Source: Chrysiogenia bacterium (GTDB taxonomy: Bacteria > JAGRBM01). Taken from it: DNA of 5,214 nucleotides. How positions within the stretch are numbered: position 1 is the first letter of the stretch; every line of letters begins with the position of its first letter. The stretch covers positions 1-5,214 of the forward strand of contig JAGRBM010000600.1 of the NCBI GenBank assembly GCA_020434085.1, read 5' to 3'. Below, one piece after another: positions 1 through 5,214 of this stretch. The notes under the pieces were generated by a model. The model saw nothing but the letters and a program-made list of their open reading frames with translations, was not told where the DNA came from and did no database searches. Position numbers and translations under genes: made by a program.

Positions 1-1
1 A

Positions 2-829
2 GTCGGCGCGGTCGAAGCCCCCGAGCTCGCCGCGCAGGTGGAGGCCCTGGCCACCGAGGGTTCCGAGGCCGAACGCCCCGAGGCGCTCGCCGCGCTGGGA
101 CGACTGGGAAGTGAAGTGGCACGCGAATCGCTCTGGCGCCTCTACAACGGGCCGCTCAGCGCCGGTGAGGCCAGTGCCGCGCGCCGCGCACTGGCGGGCT
201 TCCCGACGCCTGCAAGCGCGGTGAAGGCCCGGCTGCTCGAAATTGCGCCGGGAGATCTGCCCGTGTGCTACATCGAGCCTTCACGCCGCGCGCGCGCGCG
301 CCTGGAGACGAGCCTGCGCACCCTGCTGGCCGTGCGGATCGAGGACATCCTTCTCGGCGAGAGCGAGGGCCCCAACGCCTGTCAGGGCGAAGAGGAATGC
401 CGCGTTCGCAACAAATATTACCGCGACCTGATCCGTCGCAAGAGCACCATCGAAATCGAGGGAGACACCTTTATCCCGCTACGGGCAGACCAGCCGGCCA
501 GGAGCGAGCCGCTCCAACTGGTCCGCGCGCGCTGGGTCCTGGGGGATTCCATGCGCCGCACCGTGCGCTACGAATCCCTCTCGCTGGTCCGCATGATCGG
601 CGAGCAACCGGCCATCTTCCCGGTGCGTGAACTCGGTTTTTCCACCTTTGCCGGCGCGAGCGCCACCGACGCCCAGCCCGAGCTCGGCCGCATCATTCGG
701 GTGAGCGGGCGCCTCGGGGCCAACAACCTCGTCGTCAGCCTGGCCGTTCCCACCGCGGGCATGCTCATCGAAGAGCGCTACCGCTTCGAAGGCGGCGTCT
801 TCGTCCCCATCAGTTCCGGCGAGCTCTAA
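2..829 (+). CDS. 3' part of a gene of unknown function with HEAT-like helical N-terminal region (left-truncated)
   Basis: I do not recognise this protein. The frame is open from base 2 to the TAA at 827-829 (275 visible residues). The first possible start is a GTG at 38 with no Shine-Dalgarno sequence before it, so the gene very probably begins outside the window. Visible residues about 10-85 are alanine/leucine/arginine-rich amphipathic helices resembling HEAT-type repeats (for example EALAALGRLG and ARRALAG). The rest, from about residue 90, looks mixed alpha/beta and ends in alternating hydrophobic stretches such as NLVVSLAVP that suggest beta strands. Three cysteines are visible, at about residues 89, 127 and 133; the last two form a C-x5-C pair in an acidic loop and could bind a metal or form a disulfide. 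It converges on the minus-strand membrane-protein gene across a shared terminator. The CDS call is firm; the HEAT assignment is inference and no function is proposed. Confidence 0.8.
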   Translation, partial: VGAVEAPELAAQVEALATEGSEAERPEALAALGRLGSEVARESLWRLYNGPLSAGEASAARRALAGFPTPASAVKARLLEIAPGDLPVCYIEPSRRARARLETSLRTLLAVRIEDILLGESEGPNACQGEEECRVRNKYYRDLIRRKSTIEIEGDTFIPLRADQPARSEPLQLVRARWVLGDSMRRTVRYESLSLVRMIGEQPAIFPVRELGFSTFAGASATDAQPELGRIIRVSGRLGANNLVVSLAVPTAGMLIEERYRFEGGVFVPISSGEL

Positions 830-831
830 AG

Positions 832-858
832 AAAAGGGCGGGTAAACCCCGCCCTTTT
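832..858. terminator. Bidirectional intrinsic terminator between convergent genes
   Basis: A perfect 11-bp inverted repeat (832-842 AAAAGGGCGGG, 848-858 CCCGCCCTTTT) encloses a 5-nt TAAAC loop. The A-tract before and T-tract after a GC-rich core give a rho-independent terminator on both strands. It begins 3 nt after the stop of the plus-strand gene and lies about 25 nt beyond the stop of the minus-strand gene, so it can end both converging transcripts. Confidence 0.93.
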
Positions 859-883
859 TCCAAACAACCTTTTTGGTGGCTGC

Positions 884-2437
884 CTATTCTTCACCCTTCA
901 CGGTGAAGTTCATCAGCTTGGACTCCGAGAGCCGAATCCACGGCGGCGGCGGCTGGGTGACATCCCACTCGCGCTTGCGCCGGGGTTCCTTGAACGCGAT
1001 CACGCTCGCGCGGTAGCGGCCGCCCGGCTTGAGCGTCGAGCGCGGATGATCGTATTTCTCGGCGAAACGCTCCGAGAGGTCCAGGTCCTCCATCGTCACT
1101 GAATTGGCCGAGAGCAGTTTCGTGTAGATCGTCGTCGGCCGGTTGTTCTCACCGACGTAATAGAGCGTGAACTGATACCGGTTGGCATCCTTGTATTTTT
1201 CCCAACTGATGGTCGGGTTCTTCTCCGTCGGGATTCCCGGCGTGGGGTAGACGAACTCCACGCGCTTGCGCAGCACGATGTCGGGCACCTGGGCAAAACC
1301 GCCGGGCTCGACCTGGAATTCGGCCGAGGTGGAACCGGGCGGAACAAGAACCATGTTTTCCTGCGTGCGGGCATGGAGGCTATCCTCGGTGCGCGCGTCG
1401 GCGGAGACAAAACGGTAGCGCCCGGGCGGCAGCATCACGTCGAAGCGACCGGTGTCATCGGTGGCGACGGGAATATCCGGCAGGGTTTCGTCGAAACTGT
1501 TGCCTTCGGACATCTTGGTGAGCGTCACGTGGAAGCTCGCGTTCTTGACCGGGTTGAGATCTTCCGAGAGCACGCCGGTGAGAATCCCGTTACGCTCGGA
1601 GAGTTCCTTGGCCGCGCGGGTAATCGATTCCGCTGCAATTTTTCTGGCCTGTTCGTTGTCATAGACGCTGAAAGGGAAAGGCCCTTCGTTGGCCACGACG
1701 CCGCCGCCCTTGCCGAAAACGGTCATGCTCCAGGTGTATTTCGCACCGGGCATCCAGGCCGAATCGGGCTGGGCCGATTCAAGCGTCTTGAAAATCGTCG
1801 TTTCGATGGGCCGGCCGACATCGTCGCCCAGGGAGAAGGACCACTCGCGCGCATCGCCGTTCAGATAGAGCGTTGCATTGCCCGCCGAGCCCGGCTTCGG
1901 GAAGAACGCAAGCTTGATGACGTATTTGTCCGTGTTGGGGTACGGCTTCCACCGCAGCTTGGCATCGGGCATGACGGTCTCGCCCTTGAGCGGTCCAATC
2001 ACTTCACCCGGGTGGGCCACGTGGAGCGACTCGATGGTGGTGAGGTCCTCGCCCACGGTGTAGGTTTTCCCGAAGGGGCTCCGGCCCACGATGACTTCGA
2101 GATCCTCCTCGCCCACGCGCGCGTGGTTTCCACGCGGCAGCGTGCTGGCCAGGGTGTAGCTGCCCTCGTCGAGCGGGATCGTGAAGAAGCCCAGCTTGTC
2201 GGTGCTCACCGTGACGCTCTGGCTCTCGCCGCCCTCGCTCTTCACCTGCAAAGCCAGCTTTGCACCGGCGGCCGGTTCGTCGTCCACGACAAGCTGGCCG
2301 TAGAGGCCCTGCACGGTCCGGAAAAAGGCGAAATATACCGCGACCCCAAGGGCCACGATGAGAAATCCTATCAGCAGCGGAACCGCCCGGTTGGGGCTGT
2401 CCTGCTTGCCTGCTTGGCTCTGAGAAGCCTCGCTCAC
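884..2437 (-). CDS. Membrane-anchored protein with duplicated carboxypeptidase-regulatory-like and Ig/FnIII-like domains
   Basis: This is a 517-residue protein. Residues 1-17 are short and polar. One hydrophobic segment at about 19-39 (LLIGFLIVALGVAVYFAFF) lacks a lipobox or a clear signal-peptidase site, so I read it as a signal anchor with the remainder outside the cytoplasm. The outer part looks like a tandem duplication: a carboxypeptidase-regulatory-like beta-sandwich (about 44-100), an Ig/FnIII-like domain (about 144-258), a charged helix (about 261-282), then a second regulatory-like domain (about 284-348) and a second Ig/FnIII-like domain (about 392-515). Matching landmarks are TD-x2-G-x-F at 79-85 and 326-332, G-x-Y at 92-94 and 339-341, W-x2-Y at 163-166 and 412-415, and PG-x2-Y at 230-234 and 471-475. 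There are no catalytic motifs and no cysteines. A structural or adhesion/scaffold role in the envelope is the likeliest inference. The GTG start is supported by AAGGAG 9 nt upstream. The gene lies 182 nt downstream of dnaX on the same strand. Confidence 0.88.
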   Translation of the reverse strand: MSEASQSQAGKQDSPNRAVPLLIGFLIVALGVAVYFAFFRTVQGLYGQLVVDDEPAAGAKLALQVKSEGGESQSVTVSTDKLGFFTIPLDEGSYTLASTLPRGNHARVGEEDLEVIVGRSPFGKTYTVGEDLTTIESLHVAHPGEVIGPLKGETVMPDAKLRWKPYPNTDKYVIKLAFFPKPGSAGNATLYLNGDAREWSFSLGDDVGRPIETTIFKTLESAQPDSAWMPGAKYTWSMTVFGKGGGVVANEGPFPFSVYDNEQARKIAAESITRAAKELSERNGILTGVLSEDLNPVKNASFHVTLTKMSEGNSFDETLPDIPVATDDTGRFDVMLPPGRYRFVSADARTEDSLHARTQENMVLVPPGSTSAEFQVEPGGFAQVPDIVLRKRVEFVYPTPGIPTEKNPTISWEKYKDANRYQFTLYYVGENNRPTTIYTKLLSANSVTMEDLDLSERFAEKYDHPRSTLKPGGRYRASVIAFKEPRRKREWDVTQPPPPWIRLSESKLMNFTVKGEE

Positions 2438-2446
2438 TTCGGCACA

Positions 2447-2452
2447 CTCCTT
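2447..2452 (-). promoter_or_regulatory. Ribosome binding site that fixes the GTG start of the membrane-anchored protein
   Basis: On the minus strand AAGGAG lies 9 nt before the GTG at 2437-2435. The good match and spacing support this GTG as the true start. An ATG at 2474 is in another frame and opens a 156-codon shadow reading frame. Confidence 0.75.
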
Positions 2453-2482
2453 CGGAACGTCTTGTGCGTTCCATCAGACATC

Positions 2483-2504
2483 AAAACGAAGGCCGAAACC
2501 TTCG
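2483..2504 (-). terminator. Possible weak terminator or leader hairpin downstream of dnaX
   Basis: A 6-bp inverted repeat (CGAAGG at 2487-2492, CCTTCG at 2499-2504, 6-nt loop) is followed on the minus strand by TTTT (2486-2483). It could end part of the dnaX transcript about 115 nt past the stop codon, or act in the 5' leader of the next gene. The stem and T-tract are short, so this is tentative. Confidence 0.3.
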
Positions 2505-2545
2505 CAATCACTCGCAACTTGCCATTCGCGTTGACTGAGGCCCGA

Positions 2546-2575
2546 ATCTTGGCTGGGCACGCGCAACCCGGTCAA
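2546..2575 (-). promoter_or_regulatory. Weak candidate sigma70-type promoter for the membrane-protein gene
   Basis: On the minus strand TTGACC (2575-2570, five of six bases of the -35 consensus) is followed after 18 nt by CAAGAT (2551-2546), which keeps only the A, A and T of a -10 box. Transcription from here would give a leader of roughly 100 nt. An alternative -10, TTTAAT (2602-2597), is a better hexamer but has no recognisable -35. Which one is used, or whether the gene is simply read from dnaX, cannot be decided from sequence. Confidence 0.3.
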
Positions 2576-2619
2576 GCCGCGCGCGCGCGCCAAGCGATTA
2601 AAATCACTTAAAGAACGGG

Positions 2620-4398
2620 CTATCCGCGCTTCTTGCGGATGTTGATGTCACCCACGGAGAACTTGTCGAGCACCTGCGCCACCACGGGGTTTTCGCGGGC
2701 TTCGCGCTTGACCCGGGCGCGCTCGTCGAGTTCTTCGCTCCGGGCCTCCGCCTTGGCCTGGGCCCGTTCGGGGGCGGCCTCGCGCACGCTCAGGTCCAGC
2801 TCGCCCAGAATCACTGGCGGAGCCTCACCGCCGCGCTCACCCGCCAGTTCTTCGCCGATGGTGCGCAGCAGCTCGGTCAGGTCCTCGGCCCCCATCAGGC
2901 GCCGGGCTTTTTCGAATTTATCGTCGGTGGGAACCAGCACCACCCCACGCGCTTCCATGCGCAGGCTGGCGGCGCTGAGCATCCCGCGCCAGCGCATCTT
3001 GCGCTCGGCAAGGTTCCCCGCGATAAGCCGCCATTCGGGGATTTCCTGCCCGGGGGGCACTGGCGCCGCGGCGGACGCGTTCCCCGAGTCGGCACAGCCG
3101 GGTTCGGCCCCGGAGACGATGGAACTGGATTCTGGCTTGCTCTGGGTGTCCGGCGCCGCTGCCCGAGCCGGCGCGGCGCCCTCAGTAGGGCGGGCTGGAG
3201 GCCCTCGCCTCGCGGGTGCTCCGCCGCCCCCGCTTCCGAGCGAGCCCTCGATTCGCGCAAGACGCTCATCGATGGCACCGAGCGACTCCAGGGGCTCGGC
3301 CTGCGCCATGCGCAGCAGCAGCGCTTCGAGCACGTAGCGCTGGTGGGCGGAGTTGAAGACCGCCTGTTCGCCTGACTGGAAGATCAGAAAGAGCTGGTCG
3401 ACGAAGGTAGTGTCGCAACCGTCGAAAATTTCCTTGAGGCGCGCGACCGAGCTCTCGGGCAGGTCCATCACCTCACCGGCCTTCTCGCCGGTAGCACGCA
3501 TGACCAGCGCGTCGCGAATGCCGCCGAGGACTTCCTTGTAGAAGTTCTGAACGTCGTAGCCGTAGTCATAGAGTTTTTCGACGCAGGTGATGACCGCGAG
3601 CGCGTCTTTCTTCACGATCGCTTCGAGGGTCTGTTCGATGAGCTCGCGCCCGGCAACGCCGGTCAGGTCGGCGACTTCCTGCTCGGTGATCGGCTGCTTC
3701 TTGGTGTCGCGGTCGAAGGACGCACTTACCAGATCGAGCAGGCTCAGCGCGTCACGCATGCCGCCCTCGGACAGGCGCGCAACGAGCTGGATGGCTTCAT
3801 CGCTCAGGCCGATCTTTTCGTCCTTGAGAACCTTGGTAATCTGTTCGCTGATTCCCTGCGGCGTCAGGCGGCGGAAGTCGAAGCGCTGCACGCGCGAGAG
3901 AATCGTGGGCAGCACCTTGTGCACTTCGGTCGTCGCGAACAGAAAGATCGCGTGATCCGGCGGTTCTTCGAGCGTCTTGAGAAGCGCGTTCCATGCTTCC
4001 TTGGTGAGCATGTGAACTTCGTCGATGATGTAGACCTTGAACTTCGAACGGGCCGGCGCGTAGCGCACACCCTCGCGCAACTCTCGCACCGAATCGATGC
4101 CGCGGTTCGAGGCGGCGTCGATCTCGATCACGTCAACGGAAGTCCCCGCGGTGATTTCCTCGCAACTTGAACACTTGTTGCAGGGAGAGCCGTCCTTGTT
4201 CTTTTCGCAGTTGATCGCCTTGGCAAGAATGCGTGCGATGGAGGTCTTGCCCACCCCGCGCGAGCCCGAGAACAGGTAGGCATGAGCGAGCCGCCCGGAC
4301 TTGATCGCGTTCTGGAGCGTGCGGGTGACGTGTTCCTGCCCGGCAACCTCGTCAAAGGATTGCGGGCGGTATTTGCGCGCGAGAACGAGATAGGACAT
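2620..4398 (-). CDS. dnaX: DNA polymerase III subunit tau (clamp-loader ATPase DnaX)
   Basis: DnaX is the ATPase core of the clamp loader, which opens the beta sliding clamp and loads it on primed DNA; the long tau form also ties polymerase and helicase into the replisome. The protein has 592 residues from the ATG at 4398, giving the hallmark N-terminus MSYLVLARKYRP. Visible landmarks are Walker A GSRGVGKT (45-52), four zinc-binding cysteines (64, 73, 76, 79), Walker B IIDEVHML (about 124-131), sensor 1 FATTE (about 154-158), the SRC-type arginine finger written here as SRV (Arg169), and sensor 2 MRDALSLLD with Arg215. Collar domain III spans about 235-365. A Gly/Pro/Ala-rich linker (about 385-450) leads to a tau-specific C-terminal region with the conserved-type ending LDKFSVGDINI. 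An in-frame GTG at 4410 lacks a Shine-Dalgarno, whereas GAGGGG stands just before the ATG, so the ATG is preferred. No A-rich slippery heptamer for a shorter gamma product is evident. ffs lies 89 nt upstream. Confidence 0.98.
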   Translation of the reverse strand: MSYLVLARKYRPQSFDEVAGQEHVTRTLQNAIKSGRLAHAYLFSGSRGVGKTSIARILAKAINCEKNKDGSPCNKCSSCEEITAGTSVDVIEIDAASNRGIDSVRELREGVRYAPARSKFKVYIIDEVHMLTKEAWNALLKTLEEPPDHAIFLFATTEVHKVLPTILSRVQRFDFRRLTPQGISEQITKVLKDEKIGLSDEAIQLVARLSEGGMRDALSLLDLVSASFDRDTKKQPITEQEVADLTGVAGRELIEQTLEAIVKKDALAVITCVEKLYDYGYDVQNFYKEVLGGIRDALVMRATGEKAGEVMDLPESSVARLKEIFDGCDTTFVDQLFLIFQSGEQAVFNSAHQRYVLEALLLRMAQAEPLESLGAIDERLARIEGSLGSGGGGAPARRGPPARPTEGAAPARAAAPDTQSKPESSSIVSGAEPGCADSGNASAAAPVPPGQEIPEWRLIAGNLAERKMRWRGMLSAASLRMEARGVVLVPTDDKFEKARRLMGAEDLTELLRTIGEELAGERGGEAPPVILGELDLSVREAAPERAQAKAEARSEELDERARVKREARENPVVAQVLDKFSVGDINIRKKRG

Positions 4399-4402
4399 GG
4401 AA

Positions 4403-4408
4403 CCCCTC
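4403..4408 (-). promoter_or_regulatory. Ribosome binding site deciding the dnaX start
   Basis: GAGGGG on the minus strand ends 4 nt before the ATG at 4398-4396 (6 nt counting from the GAGG core). It overlaps the upstream in-frame GTG (4410-4408), so that GTG is part of the binding site and not the start codon. Confidence 0.7.
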
Positions 4409-4441
4409 ACCGACGAGCCCGCGAAGAGCGCGCCACACAGG

Positions 4442-4479
4442 CCATCCGGCCGGAACAGGCCTTCCGAAAAACTGGATGG
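4442..4479 (-). other. Imperfect hairpin between ffs and dnaX
   Basis: Nested inverted repeats: outer CCATCC (4442-4447) with GGATGG (4474-4479), inner CGGAA (4451-4455) with TTCCG (4462-4466), separated by unequal internal loops of 3 and 7 nt. No T-tract follows on the minus strand, so it is not an evident rho-independent terminator. It starts 8 nt past the SRP RNA 3' end and could protect or mark that end for processing while transcription continues into dnaX. The role is inferred. Confidence 0.35.
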
Positions 4480-4487
4480 GCACTAAA

Positions 4488-4589
4488 GATAGCCAGGCGG
4501 AACCGGATCGCACGTCCAGGTGGCTGCGGCTGCTCCCTTCCGGGCCTGACCGAGTTCACCCCTGAAGCGTCGTCCGGGGCCTGGCTATC
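4488..4589 (-). ncRNA. ffs: Signal recognition particle RNA (4.5S type, short bacterial form)
   Basis: This is the RNA scaffold of the signal recognition particle. It binds Ffh and promotes its interaction with the receptor FtsY during co-translational delivery of membrane proteins. The highly conserved domain IV block is at 4551-4528 on the minus strand (GGTCAGG, a CCC stem, GGAA tetraloop at 4541-4538, a GGG stem, AGCAGCC). The ends form a perfect 11-bp closing helix: GATAGCCAGGC at the 5' end (4589-4579) pairs with GCCTGGCTATC at the 3' end (4498-4488). Further in, CCGGA pairs with TCCGG, and TTCAGG plus TG pair with CA plus CCTGGA, giving the expected long irregular rod. At about 102 nt it is the Alu-less Gram-negative form. 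Exact ends may differ by a few bases. I see no strong promoter directly upstream. Its position just before dnaX on the same strand recalls scr-dnaX in Bacillus. Confidence 0.95.
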
Positions 4590-4640
4590 ACTACTACCCA
4601 CCGGCCCCTGCCAGGTGCTGCGTGTGTCCGGGGCCGCGCT

Positions 4641-4666
4641 CGGGCGGCTCTCTGCATGGCCGCCCG
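4641..4666. repeat. GC-rich inverted repeat in the divergent ffs/methyltransferase spacer
   Basis: CGGGCGGC (4641-4648) and GCCGCCCG (4659-4666) form a perfect 8-bp stem with a 10-nt loop. No T-tract lies on either side, so it is not a typical terminator. It sits between the SRP RNA 5' end and the plus-strand gene and could be a protein-binding palindrome or a chance GC-rich structure. Confidence 0.4.
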
Positions 4667-4697
4667 GACCGGGGAAACTAAATGACTTGGAGGCCGG

Positions 4698-4726
4698 TGT
4701 AAAGATGCCCCCGCGATGCCTAGAAT
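4698..4726 (+). promoter_or_regulatory. Candidate sigma70-type promoter for the RlmM-like gene
   Basis: TAGAAT (4721-4726) matches the -10 consensus at five of six positions. It is preceded at 17-nt spacing by TGTAAA (4698-4703), a poor -35. It lies 45 nt before the ATG at 4772, a sensible distance for a first gene transcribed away from ffs. The call rests mainly on the -10 box. Confidence 0.45.
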
Positions 4727-4771
4727 GGGCGGCTCTGCGGGCTCTCTCCCGCACTCCTGAAGGCAAACGCC

Positions 4772-5214
4772 ATGAGCACCGGTGAAGAAAACTCCCTGCC
4801 CCGCCCTGCTCCGCTCGACGGGCGCGTCTACCTGGCGGCCGAGGGCTTTGAAGAGCAACTGGTCGCCGACCTCGGCGGCGCCCGGCGCCTGGGGCCCCGC
4901 CTCTATTTCAAGCGCGGCCCGGCGCCCGCGTGCCCGTGGGCGCAGAACACCTGGCTCGATCCCTTCGAGCTGCGCATCAACTCCATCGGCGAGGCCGCCC
5001 GCGCGCTCAAGGCGATTCAGCGCAACTGGGCGCTCTGCCCCACCTTCCACCACCGGCGCGCGCACCTGATCGAAGAAAAACTCCCCCATGTCAGTGCCAA
5101 GCCGCTTGTCTTTCCCTCCCCCGCGCCCGGCGCGCCGCTGGGATCGTGGACGCTGCTGGAGCCCGGCCTGATTCTGGCCTCTGCCACCTGCAGCAGCGCC
5201 TTCCCCAACGGGGC
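4772..5214 (+). CDS. Probable RlmM-type (FtsJ-like) rRNA 2'-O-methyltransferase, N-terminal part (right-truncated)
   Basis: The frame starts at ATG 4772 and stays open to the right edge (147 complete codons), so the gene is partial. AAGG lies 9 nt before the ATG, a modest ribosome binding site. The N-terminus (VYLAAEGFEEQLVADLG, residues about 19-35) resembles the opening of RlmM-like proteins, which carry an RNA-binding domain before a Rossmann methyltransferase that uses S-adenosylmethionine to 2'-O-methylate 23S rRNA. Segments such as WAQNTWLDPFEL, ARALKAIQRNWA, HVSAKPLVFP, LGSWTLL and the CSSAFPNG near the edge fit, from memory, the N-terminal region of the deltaproteobacterial FtsJ-related family. 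The catalytic domain (SAM-binding DLG-x-PGG type motif and K-D-K-E residues) would lie beyond the window, so enzymatic activity cannot be confirmed. The gene is divergent from ffs-dnaX with 182 nt between. I withhold the symbol rlmM because substrate specificity is not demonstrable. Confidence 0.72.
   Translation, partial: MSTGEENSLPRPAPLDGRVYLAAEGFEEQLVADLGGARRLGPRLYFKRGPAPACPWAQNTWLDPFELRINSIGEAARALKAIQRNWALCPTFHHRRAHLIEEKLPHVSAKPLVFPSPAPGAPLGSWTLLEPGLILASATCSSAFPNG

Noticed and set aside
287-301. 15-nt alternating CG tract inside the left-edge gene, with a similar one at 2578-2590
   Set aside because: Within the gene it simply encodes Arg-Ala-Arg-Ala in a GC-rich genome. Two short tracts do not make a repeat family.
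1373-2611. A 412-codon plus-strand open frame lying antisense to the membrane-protein gene
   Set aside because: It is a mirror of a real GC-rich coding region. The opposite strand has a good ribosome binding site, a membrane segment and repeated domains, while this frame has no recognisable motif and extends across the intergenic spacer.
4396-4410. Upstream GTG at 4410 as the dnaX start (596 residues)
   Set aside because: It has no Shine-Dalgarno sequence and itself overlaps the GAGGGG that serves the ATG at 4398. The ATG gives the family's standard N-terminus and places Walker, zinc and arginine-finger residues at the Escherichia coli numbering.
4600-4616. Possible sigma54 promoter (TGGCAGG) upstream of ffs
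   Set aside because: The TTGC half at the -12 position is missing at the required spacing, and an abundant housekeeping RNA is not expected to use sigma54.
4590-4771. Search for a tRNA in the spacer upstream of ffs
   Set aside because: No T-loop GGTTCGA-type sequence or cloverleaf-compatible arms are present on either strand.
4282-4785. A 167-codon plus-strand open frame across the dnaX start, ffs and the divergent spacer
   Set aside because: It runs antisense through dnaX and the SRP RNA gene, and its product resembles no family I recognise.
4556-5089. A 177-codon minus-strand open frame opposite the RlmM-like gene and into ffs
   Set aside because: It overlaps the SRP RNA 5' half and is antisense to the plus-strand frame, which has family-like conserved segments and a ribosome binding site.

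Overview
The window is a GC-rich bacterial chromosomal segment centred on housekeeping information-processing genes. Strong third-codon GC bias, Shine-Dalgarno starts and a short (~102 nt) SRP RNA without an Alu domain point to a Gram-negative bacterium. The sequence style of dnaX and of the right-edge methyltransferase suggests a Deltaproteobacteria/Myxococcota-like lineage, but this is an impression and no database search was run.

Layout from left to right. (1) The 3' part of a plus-strand gene of unknown function, with an alpha-helical HEAT-like N-terminal part, runs into (2) a strong bidirectional terminator. (3) On the other side, convergent, is a minus-strand gene for a 517-residue membrane-anchored protein whose outer part is two copies of a [carboxypeptidase-regulatory-like + Ig/FnIII-like] module. 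(4) A 182-nt spacer holds a weak promoter candidate and a small hairpin. (5) Upstream on the minus strand lies dnaX, the tau clamp-loader subunit, complete. (6) The SRP RNA gene ffs sits 89 nt before the dnaX start on the same strand; a hairpin without a terminator T-tract lies in between. (7) A 182-nt divergent intergenic region follows. (8) A plus-strand gene, cut by the right edge, encodes the N-terminal part of a probable RlmM-type (FtsJ-like) rRNA 2'-O-methyltransferase.

The ffs-dnaX pair recalls the scr-dnaX order of Bacillus subtilis. The usual downstream partners ybaB/ebfC and recR are absent here, and the membrane-anchored protein follows instead. SRP RNA (membrane targeting), DnaX (replication) and the rRNA methyltransferase (ribosome maturation) are all core functions. 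The two genes at the left are lineage-specific envelope or scaffold-type proteins with no evident functional link to them.

There are no mobile elements, CRISPR arrays, tRNAs or signs of recent transfer. No convincing new multi-gene system is visible. The items most worth a second look are the duplicated-module membrane protein, the unrecognised left-edge protein, and the ffs/dnaX transcript architecture.
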